The translations under genes were made by a program, and so were the position numbers. This document shows positions 9,139-19,270 of a DNA stretch of 64,000 nucleotides, one piece after another. Origin of the DNA: Devosia sp. Its GTDB lineage: Bacteria > Pseudomonadota > Alphaproteobacteria > Rhizobiales > Devosiaceae. Where the stretch lies: contig JADJPS010000001.1 of the NCBI GenBank assembly GCA_016713105.1, positions 496,001 through 560,000 on the forward strand, read 5' to 3'. The notes under the pieces are model-generated. The model saw only the letters and a list, made by a program, of their open reading frames with translations, had not been told where the DNA came from and did no database searches. How positions within the stretch are numbered: the stretch's first letter is position 1; every line of letters starts with the position of its first letter.

Positions 9139-9444
9139 TCGAAATGCTAGCATGTTAGCTTGACGGCAACTCTCAAAACGGTGAACTTAAGGGTGACGTA
9201 CGCCAGTCATCACGGAGAAACAGGCAGCGACGGGCGCTGGTCAGCGCCGCTTCCGAGAAGGCCGCCCGGCAAGGGGCGGGATCGGGAGAGCGGGAAGAGA
9301 ACGCCGCACGTCGCGAGAAACGCGCCGGTCATGGGCTGAGGGGCTCGCGTCCGGTTTGCTGCTGAAATGCCCCCGGCACGGAGGAGGGGCTTCGGCCGGC
9401 CACAAGCGGGCCGGTTGTGTCGAAGCGCTACAGGGAGGACCACA
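9139..9444 (+). promoter_or_regulatory. Leader region of the sugar ABC operon with a candidate operator
   Basis: A 306 bp gene-free stretch. Near its start is the perfect palindrome ATGCTAGCAT (9144-9153) followed by GTTAGC, a LacI/GntR-like arrangement. TTGACG (9160-9165) could be a -35 element, with only a weak -10 (AACTTA, 9184-9189). A good Shine-Dalgarno sequence (GGGAGGA) lies just ahead of the ATG at 9445. The rest holds no feature I recognise. Confidence 0.4.
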
Positions 9445-10755
9445 ATGCGCACTGTCACCAAGGGCATGCTGGCCGGTATGGGCCTGATGCTGGCGTCGAG
9501 CACGTCCGTGCTCGCGCAGGAACTGACCATCTTCTGGGCCGAATGGGATCCGGCCAACTACCTGCAGGAACTGGTCAACGAATACGAAGCCGAGACCGGC
9601 GTGAAGGTCACCGTGGAAACCACCCCCTGGGGCGATTTCCAGACCAAGGCCTTCACCGAGTTCAACGCCCAGGGCTCGGCCTACGACATGATCGTCGGCG
9701 ACAGCCAGTGGCTGGGCGCCGCCTCGACCGCCGGCCACTATGTCGATCTCACCGATTTCGTCAAGGAAAACGGCGTTCTCGACAAGATGGCGCCGGCCAC
9801 CGTGAAGTTCTACTCCGAGTATCCGGGCAATTCCGGCAAGTACTGGTCGATCCCGCTCGAGGGCGATGCCAACGGCTGGGCCTACCGCAAGGACTGGTTC
9901 GAGGATCCGACCGAGATGGCCAATTTCAAGGCCAAGTACGGCTACGATCTTGCCGTGCCGGCGAACTGGCAGCAGCTCACCGACATTGCCGAGTTCTTCC
10001 ACCGCCCGGACCAGAACCGCTACGGCGTGGCGATCTACACCGACAACTCCTATGACGCCATGGCCATGGGCTTCGAGAACGCGCTGTTCTCCTATGGCGG
10101 CGAACTGGGCAACATGGAGACCTACCAGGTCGAAGGCATCATCAACGGACCCAAGGCGGTTGCCGCGCTCGATGCCTACAAGAAGCTCTACAGCTTCACG
10201 CCTCCGGGCTGGGCCAAGACCTTCTTTGTCGAGAACAACCAGGCCATCACCGAGAATCTCGCGGCGATGTCGATGAACTACTTCGCCTTCTTCCCGGCGC
10301 TGATCAACGAAGCCTCGAACCCCAATGCCGCCGGCACCGGCTTCTTCGCCAACCCGCCGGGCCCCGATGGCGACCAGTACGCCGCTCTGGGTGGCCAGGG
10401 TATCTCGATCGTCTCGTACAGCCAGAACAAGGAAGAGTCGTTCAAGTTCCTGCAGTGGTTCATCAAGGACGAGACCCAGAAGCGCTGGGCCGACCTCGGT
10501 GGCTACACCTGCTCTGCGGCGGTTCTGGAATCGGCCGAGTTCCGCAATGCCACCCCGTATAACGAGGCCTTCTACCAGACCATGTTCAAGGTGAAGGACT
10601 TCTGGGCGGTGCCGGAATATGCCGAGCTTCTGACCCAGCTCAACCAGCGCGTCTATCCGGCCATCGTCGGTGGCGAAGGGACTTCGCAGGAGACCCTGGA
10701 CGCCCTGGCCGCCGACTGGAAGGCGACCTTCGCCAAGTACGGCCGCGGCATGTAG
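9445..10755 (+). CDS. Sugar ABC transporter substrate-binding protein
   Basis: A 436-residue periplasmic binding protein of the family-1 (MalE/UgpB-like) type. An N-terminal signal peptide is visible (hydrophobic segment to about residue 25, cleavage after VLAQ). The mature part begins ELTIFWAEWDPANYLQELV, typical of sugar-binding proteins. The start at 9445 is supported by a GGGAGGA ribosome-binding site and by the signal peptide. It heads an operon of two permeases, a small membrane protein, two ATPases and catabolic enzymes. The substrate is unknown; neighbouring epimerases and a dehydrogenase suggest a rare sugar, sugar alcohol or glycoside derivative. Confidence 0.95.
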   Translation: MRTVTKGMLAGMGLMLASSTSVLAQELTIFWAEWDPANYLQELVNEYEAETGVKVTVETTPWGDFQTKAFTEFNAQGSAYDMIVGDSQWLGAASTAGHYVDLTDFVKENGVLDKMAPATVKFYSEYPGNSGKYWSIPLEGDANGWAYRKDWFEDPTEMANFKAKYGYDLAVPANWQQLTDIAEFFHRPDQNRYGVAIYTDNSYDAMAMGFENALFSYGGELGNMETYQVEGIINGPKAVAALDAYKKLYSFTPPGWAKTFFVENNQAITENLAAMSMNYFAFFPALINEASNPNAAGTGFFANPPGPDGDQYAALGGQGISIVSYSQNKEESFKFLQWFIKDETQKRWADLGGYTCSAAVLESAEFRNATPYNEAFYQTMFKVKDFWAVPEYAELLTQLNQRVYPAIVGGEGTSQETLDALAADWKATFAKYGRGM

Positions 10756-10766
10756 CCGAAACGCCT

Positions 10767-10788
10767 GCCGGGGCCGCAAGGCCCCGGC
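10767..10788 (+). promoter_or_regulatory. Intercistronic hairpin after the binding-protein gene
   Basis: A perfect 9-bp stem (GCCGGGGCC/GGCCCCGGC) closed by a GCAA tetraloop (GNRA type), 11 bases after the stop codon. There is no T tract, so it more likely blocks 3' exonucleases and stabilises the upstream mRNA than terminates transcription. Confidence 0.7.
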
Positions 10789-10789
10789 A

Positions 10790-10921
10790 CCACCCATCAT
10801 CCGTCTCGGCCTTTGGCCGATCCACCTTCTCCCGCAAGGGGAGAAGGGTCCCGACTGAGATGTCGAGACGTCGCCTTCTCCCCTTGCGGGAGAAGGTGCC
10901 TGAAGGGCGGATGAGGGGTGG
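10790..10921. repeat. Family A intergenic palindromic repeat, copy 1
   Basis: About 130 bp made of two inverted copies of a CTTCTCCC...GGGAGAAGG hairpin, flanked by ATCATCCG on the left and CGGATGAGGGGTGG on the right. The same element recurs near 26570, 32885 and, degenerate, 29101. It sits between the binding-protein and permease genes and supplies the upstream sequence of the permease start. Confidence 0.85.
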
Positions 10922-10929
10922 GCTACTCC

Positions 10930-11856
10930 ATGACGCCCTGGGGGAAGACAGCCTTGACCAGCCTGATGACCACGCTCGATCCGCGTTCGCGGGCCGCCTC
11001 CCGCGGCTGGAGCGACATCACGATCCGCAATCTGTTCGTGATCCCGACGATCCTCTTCCTGATCGTCTTCAACATCTTTCCGCTGCTCTATTCCCTCGGC
11101 TACTCGTTCACCGATTTCCGCGCCTCGACCAAGGACCCGGTCAACTTCGTCGGCCTCAAGAACTACATGGATCTGCTCAGCGATCCGAACATCTGGTCCA
11201 ACTTCACCATCACGGCGCAATACGTGATCGTCTCGGTGGTGGGCCAGGTGGTGGTCGGGTTCGGGCTGGCGCTGCTGCTGAACCGGAGCTTTCCGCTCAA
11301 GGGCCTCGTCACCACGCTGCTGCTGCTGCCGATGATGCTCTCGATGGCCGTGGTGGGTCTGTTCTGGAAGCTGCTCTACGATCCCAATTTCGGCATCATC
11401 AACTATGCCCTGGGCCTCGGTAAGCTCGAATGGCTCGGCGATCCCAACATCGCGCTCTATGCCGTGGCGCTGACCGACATCTGGATGTGGTCGCCCTTCG
11501 TCATGCTGCTCTCGCTCGCCGGCCTCTCGGCCGTGCCCAAGCACCTCTACGAGGCCGCCTCGATCGATCGCGCCGGCCGCATCTACACCTTCTTCCGCAT
11601 CACGCTGCCTTTGGTCGCGCCGATCCTGCTCATCGCCATCATCTTCCGCACCATGGAGGCCTTCAAGACCTTCGACCTCGCCTATGTAATGAGCGGCCAG
11701 CCGACCACCGAGGTGGTGTCGATCCGGCTCTACAAGATGGCTTTCCAGGAATGGCAGACCGGCAAGAGCTGCGCGCTGGCCTACATCGTGCTGATCATGG
11801 TGCTGTGCATCACCAACGTCTACGTCAAGTATCTCAACAAGGCGAAGGAGCGGTGA
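10930..11856 (+). CDS. Sugar ABC transporter permease (MalF-like)
   Basis: An inner-membrane permease of about 308 residues with six predicted membrane segments. The EAA-type loop that contacts the ATPase is visible around EAASIDRAGRIYTFFRITLP (about residues 210-230). The start is uncertain. ATG 10930 has a GAGGGGTGGG stretch 8 bases upstream, a GTG at 10918 is possible, and ATG 10966 would drop 12 non-conserved residues. A family A repeat directly precedes the gene. It pairs with the permease at 12058. Confidence 0.92.
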   Translation: MTPWGKTALTSLMTTLDPRSRAASRGWSDITIRNLFVIPTILFLIVFNIFPLLYSLGYSFTDFRASTKDPVNFVGLKNYMDLLSDPNIWSNFTITAQYVIVSVVGQVVVGFGLALLLNRSFPLKGLVTTLLLLPMMLSMAVVGLFWKLLYDPNFGIINYALGLGKLEWLGDPNIALYAVALTDIWMWSPFVMLLSLAGLSAVPKHLYEAASIDRAGRIYTFFRITLPLVAPILLIAIIFRTMEAFKTFDLAYVMSGQPTTEVVSIRLYKMAFQEWQTGKSCALAYIVLIMVLCITNVYVKYLNKAKER

Positions 11857-11885
11857 TGATGAACCTGTCCTTCCAGGAGGGGCGC

Positions 11886-12001
11886 ACCCCCCTCCCAACC
11901 TCCCCCACAAGGGGGGAGGTGCCCGCCGGTTCATGTGACTCGATCATGCCCCACACACTGGTCGCCACCTCCCCCCTTGTGGGGGAGGCCGGGAGGGGGG
12001 T
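11886..12001. repeat. Family B intergenic inverted repeat, copy 1
   Basis: Two 36-bp arms (11886-11921 and 11966-12001) are complementary at 34 of 36 positions; each arm also contains an internal CCTCCCCC/GGGGGAGG stem. It sits between the two permease genes. Related elements occur at 15464-15577 and 18992-19052. Confidence 0.88.
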
Positions 12002-12057
12002 GCAGCTTGCGCCAATACCCCCGATGACTTCGCTGCATCCGCGGGAGAACTTCTGAA

Positions 12058-13014
12058 ATGGCCGTCGTCTCGTCCCGCGGCCAGCGTCTCGGCAACACGG
12101 TCGCCATTGCCGCCGTGGTCGTCGTCACCTTCATCATGCTGGCGCCGATCTACTGGATCATCTCGACCTCCCTCAAGCCGCGCAATCTCGCCACCACCAA
12201 TCCGCCCACCATCGTGTTCCAGCCCGAGGTGTCGCCCTTCGTGAAGCTGTTCACCAAGCGCGTCCAGCTCAAGCCCAGGGAAGTGGTGGACTACGAGAAC
12301 GCACCCTGGTTCGAGCAACTGGTTTTCGACGGCGGCGAGCGCATTACCCGTTCGGGCAAGGGCGAGATCCAGCTTTCCGGCTATCCCGATCGCTTCATCA
12401 ACTCGCTGATCATCGCCATCACCTCCACCGTGCTGGCCGTGTCGATGGGCACGATCACCGCCTACGGCTTCTCGCGCTTCAAGGTGAAGGGAGAAGCGGA
12501 CCTGCTGTTCTTCGTGCTCAGTACGCGCATGCTGCCGCCCATCGTCGTCGCCATCCCGATGTTCCTGATGTACCGGGCGGTGGGGCTCAACGACTCCCAT
12601 CTGGGCCTGATCATCCTCTACACCGCCTTCAATGTCAGCTTCGCGGTCTGGCTGATGAAGGGCTTCATCGATGAGATTCCCAAGGAATACGAGGAGGCGG
12701 CGCTGGTCGACGGCTACACGCGCATCCAGGCCTTCTTCAGGATCGTGCTCCCCGAGGCCGCCACCGGCATCGCCGCCACCGCCGTGTTCTGCTTCATCAC
12801 GGCCTGGAACGAGTATGCCTTCGCCCTCATCATGACCAACCGGCGCGCCCAGACCGCGCCGCCCTTCATCCCCAGCCAGATCGGCTCGGGCCTGCCCGAC
12901 TGGACGGTGATCGCGGCGGGCACGTTCCTGTTTCTCATTCCGGTCGCCATTTTCACCTTCCTGCTCCGCAACCACCTGCTGCGCGGCATGAGCTTCGGAG
13001 CGATCCGCAAATGA
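12058..13014 (+). CDS. Sugar ABC transporter permease (MalG-like)
   Basis: A 318-residue inner-membrane permease. The first membrane segment is at about residues 15-37, followed by a long periplasmic loop (about 38-110) that includes an insertion rich in charged residues, then five more membrane segments. The EAA loop is visible (EEAALVDGYTRIQAFFRIVL, about 220). The start has a usable ribosome-binding site (GGGAGAA). Its stop overlaps the start of the next small gene by four bases (ATGA), indicating translational coupling. Confidence 0.95.
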   Translation: MAVVSSRGQRLGNTVAIAAVVVVTFIMLAPIYWIISTSLKPRNLATTNPPTIVFQPEVSPFVKLFTKRVQLKPREVVDYENAPWFEQLVFDGGERITRSGKGEIQLSGYPDRFINSLIIAITSTVLAVSMGTITAYGFSRFKVKGEADLLFFVLSTRMLPPIVVAIPMFLMYRAVGLNDSHLGLIILYTAFNVSFAVWLMKGFIDEIPKEYEEAALVDGYTRIQAFFRIVLPEAATGIAATAVFCFITAWNEYAFALIMTNRRAQTAPPFIPSQIGSGLPDWTVIAAGTFLFLIPVAIFTFLLRNHLLRGMSFGAIRK

Positions 13015-13239
13015 CCCTGCGCGAGTTCAACCAGAAGTTCCTCGAGCCCGGCTCGCAGACCCTGATGATCCTCGGCATCATCTTCCTCTGCCAGCCCTGG
13101 ATCGAGTTGCTGCACCAGTACTCGGTCACCATCATGCTGATCGGGTTGATCGGCTTCAACGTCGCCGTCCATATCCCGCCGCCGGAGAAAGCCGTGATCG
13201 ACGAGGACGAGTCCAATCCGGCCGGGCACGGGGGTGGCC

Positions 13240-13247
<8 letters not shown>
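13011..13247 (+). CDS. Small membrane protein encoded in the sugar ABC operon
   Basis: A 78-residue protein with two hydrophobic segments (about residues 17-34 and 38-56) and a His/Gly-rich tail ending GHGGGHG. It overlaps the upstream permease by four bases and the downstream ATPase start by eight, so it is tightly coupled to the transporter and very likely real. Glycerol ABC operons of rhizobia also carry a small membrane protein plus two ATPases, but I cannot assign this one to that family. It may be an accessory subunit of the importer. Confidence 0.8.
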
Positions 13248-14345
<1,098 letters not shown>

Positions 14346-14356
14346 GGGAACAGGAC

Positions 14357-15430
14357 ATGGCCCGCATTCGCCTCGAGAACATCTCCAAGTCGTTCGGCAC
14401 GCACGTTGCCGTCGAGGATCTCGATCTCGACGTCGCCGACGGCGAGTTCTTCGTTCTCCTCGGCCCCACCGGCGCCGGCAAGACCACGACGCTCCGGATG
14501 ATCGCCGGGCTCGAAAAGCCCACGGCCGGCCGCGTCCACATCAACGAGGTCGACGTCAACGGCTGGGGGCCGGCCGAGCGCGACGTGGCCCTGGTGCTGC
14601 AGCAGTACTCGCTCTATCCGCGCCTCACCGTGCGTGAGAACCTGAGCTTTCCGTTGCGCTCGCGCATCCGCCGGATGAGCGAGGCCGACATCGAGAAGCG
14701 GCTCGACTATGCCAGCAAGACCCTGCGCATAACCCACCTGCTCGACCGCAAGACCGACCGGCTCAGCGGCGGCGAGATGCAGCGTGTCTCCATCGGCCGC
14801 GCCATCGTGCGCGAGCCGCAGGTCTTCCTGATGGACGAGCCGCTGTCGGCGCTCGATGCCAAGCTGCGCGAGGCGCTGCGCTCCGAACTCAAGGACCTGC
14901 AGATGCGGCTCGGCGCGACCTTCATCTTCGTCACCCACGACCAGGTCGAGGCGATGACCATGGGCGACCGCATCGCGGTGCTCAATCACGGCAGGATCGT
15001 CCAGGTCGGCCGGCCGCAGGAGGTCTACACCAACCCGCGCAATACGTTCGTCGCGAGCTTCGTCGGCTCGCCGGCCATCAACCTGCTGAACGGTCGCGTC
15101 GCCAACAATGGCGCCGTGGTAACGCCCACGACCTTCGAGCTGCCGCTCGCCGGCCAGGCTGCGGGCGAGGGCGCCATGACCTTCGGCATCCGCCCCGAGG
15201 ACGTCCGCGTCGAGGCCGGTGCCCCCGTCGAGGCCCGCGTCCACGACATCGAGAACCACGGCATCGAGAAGGTGGTCACCCTCCGGGTTGCGGATCACCA
15301 GGTGCGCGCCACGGTGCCGGCACGCGTCGACATCAAGCTCGAGGAGGTGGTCCGCTTCGGCTGGAACGCCGACAAGGTGATGCTGTTCGACGCGACCACC
15401 GGCGTGAACCTCAGGCACAGGGCGGCGTGA
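14357..15430 (+). CDS. Sugar ABC transporter ATP-binding protein 2
   Basis: Intact 357-residue ATPase of the UgpC/MalK type. Visible: Walker A (GPTGAGKTT, about residue 36), Q-loop (LQQYSLYP), signature (LSGGEMQR, about 136), Walker B (FLMDEPLSALD, about 155), His switch (THDQ) and a C-terminal OB-fold regulatory domain (about 235-355). Having two different ATPases suggests the importer works as a heterodimer, as in glycerol-type ABC systems. If the first ATPase is truly broken, this one might act alone. It starts 11 bases after that gene. Confidence 0.95.
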   Translation: MARIRLENISKSFGTHVAVEDLDLDVADGEFFVLLGPTGAGKTTTLRMIAGLEKPTAGRVHINEVDVNGWGPAERDVALVLQQYSLYPRLTVRENLSFPLRSRIRRMSEADIEKRLDYASKTLRITHLLDRKTDRLSGGEMQRVSIGRAIVREPQVFLMDEPLSALDAKLREALRSELKDLQMRLGATFIFVTHDQVEAMTMGDRIAVLNHGRIVQVGRPQEVYTNPRNTFVASFVGSPAINLLNGRVANNGAVVTPTTFELPLAGQAAGEGAMTFGIRPEDVRVEAGAPVEARVHDIENHGIEKVVTLRVADHQVRATVPARVDIKLEEVVRFGWNADKVMLFDATTGVNLRHRAA

Positions 15431-15463
15431 GCATGCGGCCTGACCGTCAATTCTGGCTCCGCG

Positions 15464-15577
15464 CCCCCCTCCCCAACCCTCCCCGCCAGGGGGAGGGTGC
15501 CCACCTGCGTTTGTGGCACATGCGCCGCCCCAAACTGGTTCGGCACCTCCCCCTTGACGGGGGAGGTTGGGAGGGGG
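15464..15577. repeat. Family B intergenic inverted repeat, copy 2
   Basis: Left arm 15464-15501 and right arm 15542-15577 (CACCTCCCCCTTGACGGGGG core) are imperfect inverted copies of the element at 11886-12001. It lies between the ATPase and the isomerase-like gene. Confidence 0.82.
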
Positions 15578-15634
15578 TGTGCCTCGCGCTCATGCCCACC
15601 GGAACGAACTGAAGCCCTCGGGGAGGAGGGGACC

Positions 15635-16681
15635 ATGACGAACAACTACCCGAAACTCCACAACGCCGCCTGGCCCGGCATCGTCGGCAAGGGCGCCCCG
15701 GATTCCGAGCCGATCATCGCGCTCGATACCCTGCTCAAGCTCACCGCCAACGCCGAGGTGGATGGTCAGAAGTTCGACGGCATCGACCTGTTCGTCACCG
15801 CCCCGCATTTCGACATCGATTCCGATGCCGGCGCGGTCCGCAGGATGACCGACCACATCGCCGGCTACGGCCTCAAGGTCGGCTCCTTCGTCGCCCCGAT
15901 CTGGGGCGGGGCCGGTGGCGGCTCGGCCATGGGCGATGCCGACGACGTCAAGCGTTTCCTCAGCCAGGTCCGGAAGGCCTGCGTCATCGGCCAGCAGATG
16001 CGCGAACTCGGCATCCGCCCCACCGGCGGCATCCGGGTCGACTCCTCGGTCGGCGTCGAGGCCTGGGACAAGGACCCCGAGGGCAACACCAAAAAGATCG
16101 CCGCAACCTTCCGCGAAGCGGGCAAGATCGCGCAGGATCACGGCGAGTTCATCGTCGCCGAGGGCGAGATCTGCTGGGGCGGCATGCATTCCTGGCGCGA
16201 GAACGTGAAGCTGCTCGAGATGGTCGGCCTGCCGGGCATAGTCGGCTACCAGGCCGACATGGCCCATTCGATGCTGTTCGTCCTCGGCGCCAATGCCGAG
16301 AAGGACCGCCTCCTCCCCGCCGATTTCGACTGGTCCGACAAGGCCGCGCTCGATGCCGCCTACCACCAGGTCGCCGACGCGCTGCGCCCGTGGACGCTGG
16401 ATTTCCACGTGGCCCAGAACGACGGCACCACGTTCGGATCCGGGGATCACGAGAAAACCGGCCGCCACTGCCAGATCGACGATCCCAACGGCCGGCTCGA
16501 TGTCACCCGGCATGCCGGCTACTGGCTGCGCGACGACAAGGGCGAACTGACCAGGACGATGCGCCACATCTGCTGGGACGGCTGCATGTTCCCCAATGCC
16601 GTCATGGAACAGCAGTCGACCTGGAACAAGATCCTCGGCGCCATGCTCAAGGTCCGCGACGCCCACGGCTGGCAGGAATAG
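15635..16681 (+). CDS. Sugar phosphate isomerase/epimerase-like TIM-barrel protein
   Basis: A 348-residue protein of the xylose-isomerase-like TIM-barrel superfamily (AP endonuclease family 2). Putative metal-binding and catalytic residues are in stretches such as FIVAEGEICWGGMHSW, YQADMAHSM and WTLDFHVAQND. The start ATG 15635 follows a strong ribosome-binding site (GGGGAGGAGGGG); the open frame extends upstream into a repeat. It sits between the ABC transporter and a Gfo/Idh/MocA dehydrogenase. Members of this superfamily can act as isomerases, epimerases, or as eliminases/hydratases on 3-keto sugars, so the reaction is not fixed by sequence alone. Confidence 0.88.
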   Translation: MTNNYPKLHNAAWPGIVGKGAPDSEPIIALDTLLKLTANAEVDGQKFDGIDLFVTAPHFDIDSDAGAVRRMTDHIAGYGLKVGSFVAPIWGGAGGGSAMGDADDVKRFLSQVRKACVIGQQMRELGIRPTGGIRVDSSVGVEAWDKDPEGNTKKIAATFREAGKIAQDHGEFIVAEGEICWGGMHSWRENVKLLEMVGLPGIVGYQADMAHSMLFVLGANAEKDRLLPADFDWSDKAALDAAYHQVADALRPWTLDFHVAQNDGTTFGSGDHEKTGRHCQIDDPNGRLDVTRHAGYWLRDDKGELTRTMRHICWDGCMFPNAVMEQQSTWNKILGAMLKVRDAHGWQE

Positions 16682-16710
16682 GGCGGCGAGTTTGCACACA
16701 TCACCCACCG

Positions 16711-16738
16711 GTCATCCGGGCGAAGGCCGGGACCCATG
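16711..16738. repeat. Family C repeat, copy 1 (single hairpin)
   Basis: A GTCATCCGGGCGAAGGCCGG-type hairpin followed by GACCCAT, matching the family C core found at 17970, 28972 and 34235. Confidence 0.75.
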
Positions 16739-16811
16739 CTGAGCTCCCCCCACGCGAGCGGAACGACCCCAAAGGGCCCTCGGGACCGGAGGGAACCCCA
16801 AGGATACAACA

Positions 16812-17945
16812 ATGACCAAACTCCTCAACATCGGCATGGTCGGCTACGGCTTCATGGCCCGCGCCCATTCCAATGCCTGGTCCTCCGTCAGCCACTTCTT
16901 CGAGACCGGTTACAAGCCGGTGCTGAAGGCCGCCGCGGCGCGCAATGCCAGCAAGCTCCGGCACTTCGCCGACATGTGGGGCTATGAGAGCGTCGAGAGC
17001 GACTGGCGCGCCCTGATCGCCCGCAAGGACATCGACGCGATCGACATCTGCGTTCCCAACGACCTGCATGCCGAGATCGCCATCGCCGCCGCCAGGGCCG
17101 GCAAGATGGTGCTGACTGAAAAGCCGCTGGCCCGCACCGCGGCCGAGGGCCTGCCCATGGTCGAGGCGGTCGAAAAGGCCGGCGTTCCCAACATGGTCTG
17201 GTACAATTACCGCCGCGTCCCGGCCGTCATGCTGATCAGGAACCTCGTCGCCTCCGGCAAGCTCGGCAGGATCTTCCACTACCGCGCCAAGTTCCTGCAG
17301 GATTGGACCATTTCACCCGACGTGCCGCAGGGCGGCCAGGGCACCTGGCGTCTCGATGTGGATGCCGCCGGCTCCGGCGTCACCGGCGACCTGCTGGCCC
17401 ACTGCATCGACACCGCCATGTGGCTGAACGGGTCGATCGACTCGGTCTCCGCCATGACGGAGACCTTCATCAAGGAGCGCAGGCACGCCGAGACCGGCAA
17501 GGCCCAGCCCGTCGGCATCGACGACGCTGCCGCCGTCATGGCCCGGTTCCAGAACGGCTCGCTCGGCACCTTCGAATCCACCCGCTACGCCCGCGGCCAC
17601 AAGGCCGCCTACACGCTCGAGATCAACGGCGAGAAGGGTTCGCTCAGCTGGGACCTGCACGATCTCAACCGCGTGCAGTTCTTCGATCATTCGGTCGAGG
17701 GGCAGTTGCGCGGCTGGACCAATATCCTCGTCACCGATGGCGACCACCCCTACATGGGCCACTGGTGGGTGCCCGGCCTGATCATCGGCTACGAGCACAG
17801 CTTCACTCACCAGGTCGCCGATTTCCTCGATGGCCTGAAGACGGGCAAGCCCGCCGCCCCCAGCTTCCGCGACGCACTCGAGACCAACCGCGTCTGCGAC
17901 GCCATCATCGCCTCCGGCAAGTCCGGGCAATGGGTGAGTATCTAG
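16812..17945 (+). CDS. Gfo/Idh/MocA-family oxidoreductase
   Basis: A 377-residue NAD(P)-dependent sugar or polyol dehydrogenase. It has an N-terminal Rossmann fold beginning with GMVGYGFMARAH, the family EKPLA motif (about residue 103) and a C-terminal beta-sheet domain carrying a typical HCIDTAMWL-like active-site segment. It is encoded between two TIM-barrel proteins downstream of the sugar ABC transporter, so it probably oxidises the imported substrate, perhaps at C3 or C1. The start at 16812 is the first ATG in frame after a repeat; the ribosome-binding site (CAAGGATACAAC) is moderate. Confidence 0.93.
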   Translation: MTKLLNIGMVGYGFMARAHSNAWSSVSHFFETGYKPVLKAAAARNASKLRHFADMWGYESVESDWRALIARKDIDAIDICVPNDLHAEIAIAAARAGKMVLTEKPLARTAAEGLPMVEAVEKAGVPNMVWYNYRRVPAVMLIRNLVASGKLGRIFHYRAKFLQDWTISPDVPQGGQGTWRLDVDAAGSGVTGDLLAHCIDTAMWLNGSIDSVSAMTETFIKERRHAETGKAQPVGIDDAAAVMARFQNGSLGTFESTRYARGHKAAYTLEINGEKGSLSWDLHDLNRVQFFDHSVEGQLRGWTNILVTDGDHPYMGHWWVPGLIIGYEHSFTHQVADFLDGLKTGKPAAPSFRDALETNRVCDAIIASGKSGQWVSI

Positions 17946-17969
17946 CGGCAATGGCGCCCCAACCTCGAT

Positions 17970-18067
17970 GTCATCCCGGCGAAGGCCGGGACCCATCTTG
18001 AGGTGCCTCGACCCACGATGATGGTGCAACGACCTCAAGCCGGGCCCCGGCCTTCGCCGGGGTGACC
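17970..18067. repeat. Family C repeat, copy 2 (paired inverted hairpins)
   Basis: GTCATCCCGGCGAAGGCCGG at 17970 and its inverted partner CCGGCCTTCGCCGGGGTGAC at about 18046-18065 flank a central AAGATGG/CCTCAAG stretch. It fills the gap between the dehydrogenase and epimerase genes. Confidence 0.85.
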
Positions 18068-18090
18068 CGGTGCATGTGGAAAGAATCAAC

Positions 18091-18939
18091 ATGAAACTCG
18101 GCTTCAATCTCCTGCTCTGGACCACCCACGTCACCGACGCGCACTGGCCCATCATCGAAAAGCTCCAGGCCACCGGCTATGACGGGGTCGAGATCCCGAT
18201 GTTCGGCGGCGATGTCGCCCACTACGCTGCGCTCGGCAAGCGCCTCGCCGCCGCCGGCCTGAAGTCGAGCGGCATCGGCGTCATGCAGGGCGCCGGCAAT
18301 GCGCTTTCGGCCGATAGGGCGACCCGCGATGCGGCGCTCACCCACATCAAGTGGCTGATCGACTGCACCGCCGCCATCGGCGGCAACATCTGCGCCGGCC
18401 CCTTCCACCAGCCGCTCGGCGAGTTCACCGGCGCCGGCCCCACCGCCGACGAAATTGCACATTGTGTCGATGTGCACCGCGCCGCCGCCGAGTATGCCGC
18501 GACATCCGGCATCACGCTGGCCGTCGAACCGCTCAACCGCTTCGAGTGCTATTTCCTCAATACTGCCGCCCAGGCCGCCGACCTCGTCCGTCGCGTCGGG
18601 CATGCCAATTACGGCTATCTCTACGACACGTTCCATTTCAACATCGAGGAGAACTCGCTCACCGCCGTCATCCCCGAGACCATCGCCGAGATCGCCCATG
18701 TCCACATCTCGGAGAATGACCGCGGTGTCCCCGGCGCCGGCCACATCGACTTCCAGGCGGTCTTCGATGCCCTGCGGAAGGCCGGCTACGATGGCTGGAT
18801 GACCATCGAGGCCTTCGGCTCGGCCCTCCCCGATCTCGCCGCCGCCACCAAGATCTGGCGCCCGCTGTTCGGCTCCGAGGCCGAGGTTTACGAGAAGGGT
18901 TTCAAGCTGATGCGCGAGGGCTGGGACCGGGCCTCCTGA
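18091..18939 (+). CDS. Ketose 3-epimerase-like TIM-barrel protein
   Basis: A 282-residue protein resembling D-tagatose/D-allulose 3-epimerases. It starts MKLGFNLLLWTTHV, and the segments that usually provide the metal ligands are visible: LAVEPLNRFECYFLN (Glu), GYLYDTFHFNIEE (Asp, His), HVHISENDRG (His) and WMTIEAFG (Glu). It is last in the tight part of the sugar operon. With the upstream dehydrogenase and other TIM barrel it suggests catabolism of a rare ketose or of a 3-keto glycoside. The start follows a purine-rich GGAAAGAA sequence. Confidence 0.9.
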   Translation: MKLGFNLLLWTTHVTDAHWPIIEKLQATGYDGVEIPMFGGDVAHYAALGKRLAAAGLKSSGIGVMQGAGNALSADRATRDAALTHIKWLIDCTAAIGGNICAGPFHQPLGEFTGAGPTADEIAHCVDVHRAAAEYAATSGITLAVEPLNRFECYFLNTAAQAADLVRRVGHANYGYLYDTFHFNIEENSLTAVIPETIAEIAHVHISENDRGVPGAGHIDFQAVFDALRKAGYDGWMTIEAFGSALPDLAAATKIWRPLFGSEAEVYEKGFKLMREGWDRAS

Positions 18940-19270
18940 TCTCGCCGCGGCGCGGGGCGGGAGACCATCCGCGGGTGCAACGGGGCCTCCTGATCCTCCC
19001 CCGCGGGGGCAGGGGAGGGGAACCGGCGTAGCCGGTGGAGGAGGGGGGCGCCCGAATGCACTGCCAGCAGGTTGCCGACCGGCTGTCATCCCTGCGCAGG
19101 CAGGGATCCGGCTCTCCACATGCGCTGGCTGAAGGCAGGTCCCGTACTTCGCCCGGAGGACGCCCATTGAGCGGGCAAGTCCGAGCCCTGGCGAAAGTCT
19201 CGAGCTCCCCCCACTTCCCCTGACGCCTCGTCTCGCCTAAACCCTCTTCCGCAGGTCCGAGGAGCGCGCC
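18940..19270. other. Gene-free stretch with repeat remnants
   Basis: A 331 bp intergenic region. It carries a family B-like element (18992-19052) and a partial family C hairpin (19082-19111, GTCATCCCTGCGCAGGCAGG). No protein-coding gene is convincing here. The final bases hold the ribosome-binding site of the lactonase gene (GAGGAGCGCG). Confidence 0.7.
18992..19052. repeat. Family B-like element, copy 3 (short)
   Basis: CCTCCCCCGCGGGGGCAGGG followed by GAACCGGCGTAGCCGGTGG and GAGGAGGGGGG, a shorter version of the G/C-tract hairpins at 11886 and 15464. Confidence 0.65.

Noticed and set aside
9241..11934. A minus-strand open frame of nearly 900 codons over the sugar binding-protein and permease genes
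   Set aside because: GC-rich antisense frame with His/Asp/Glu/Arg-biased composition and no domain; the plus-strand genes are clear.
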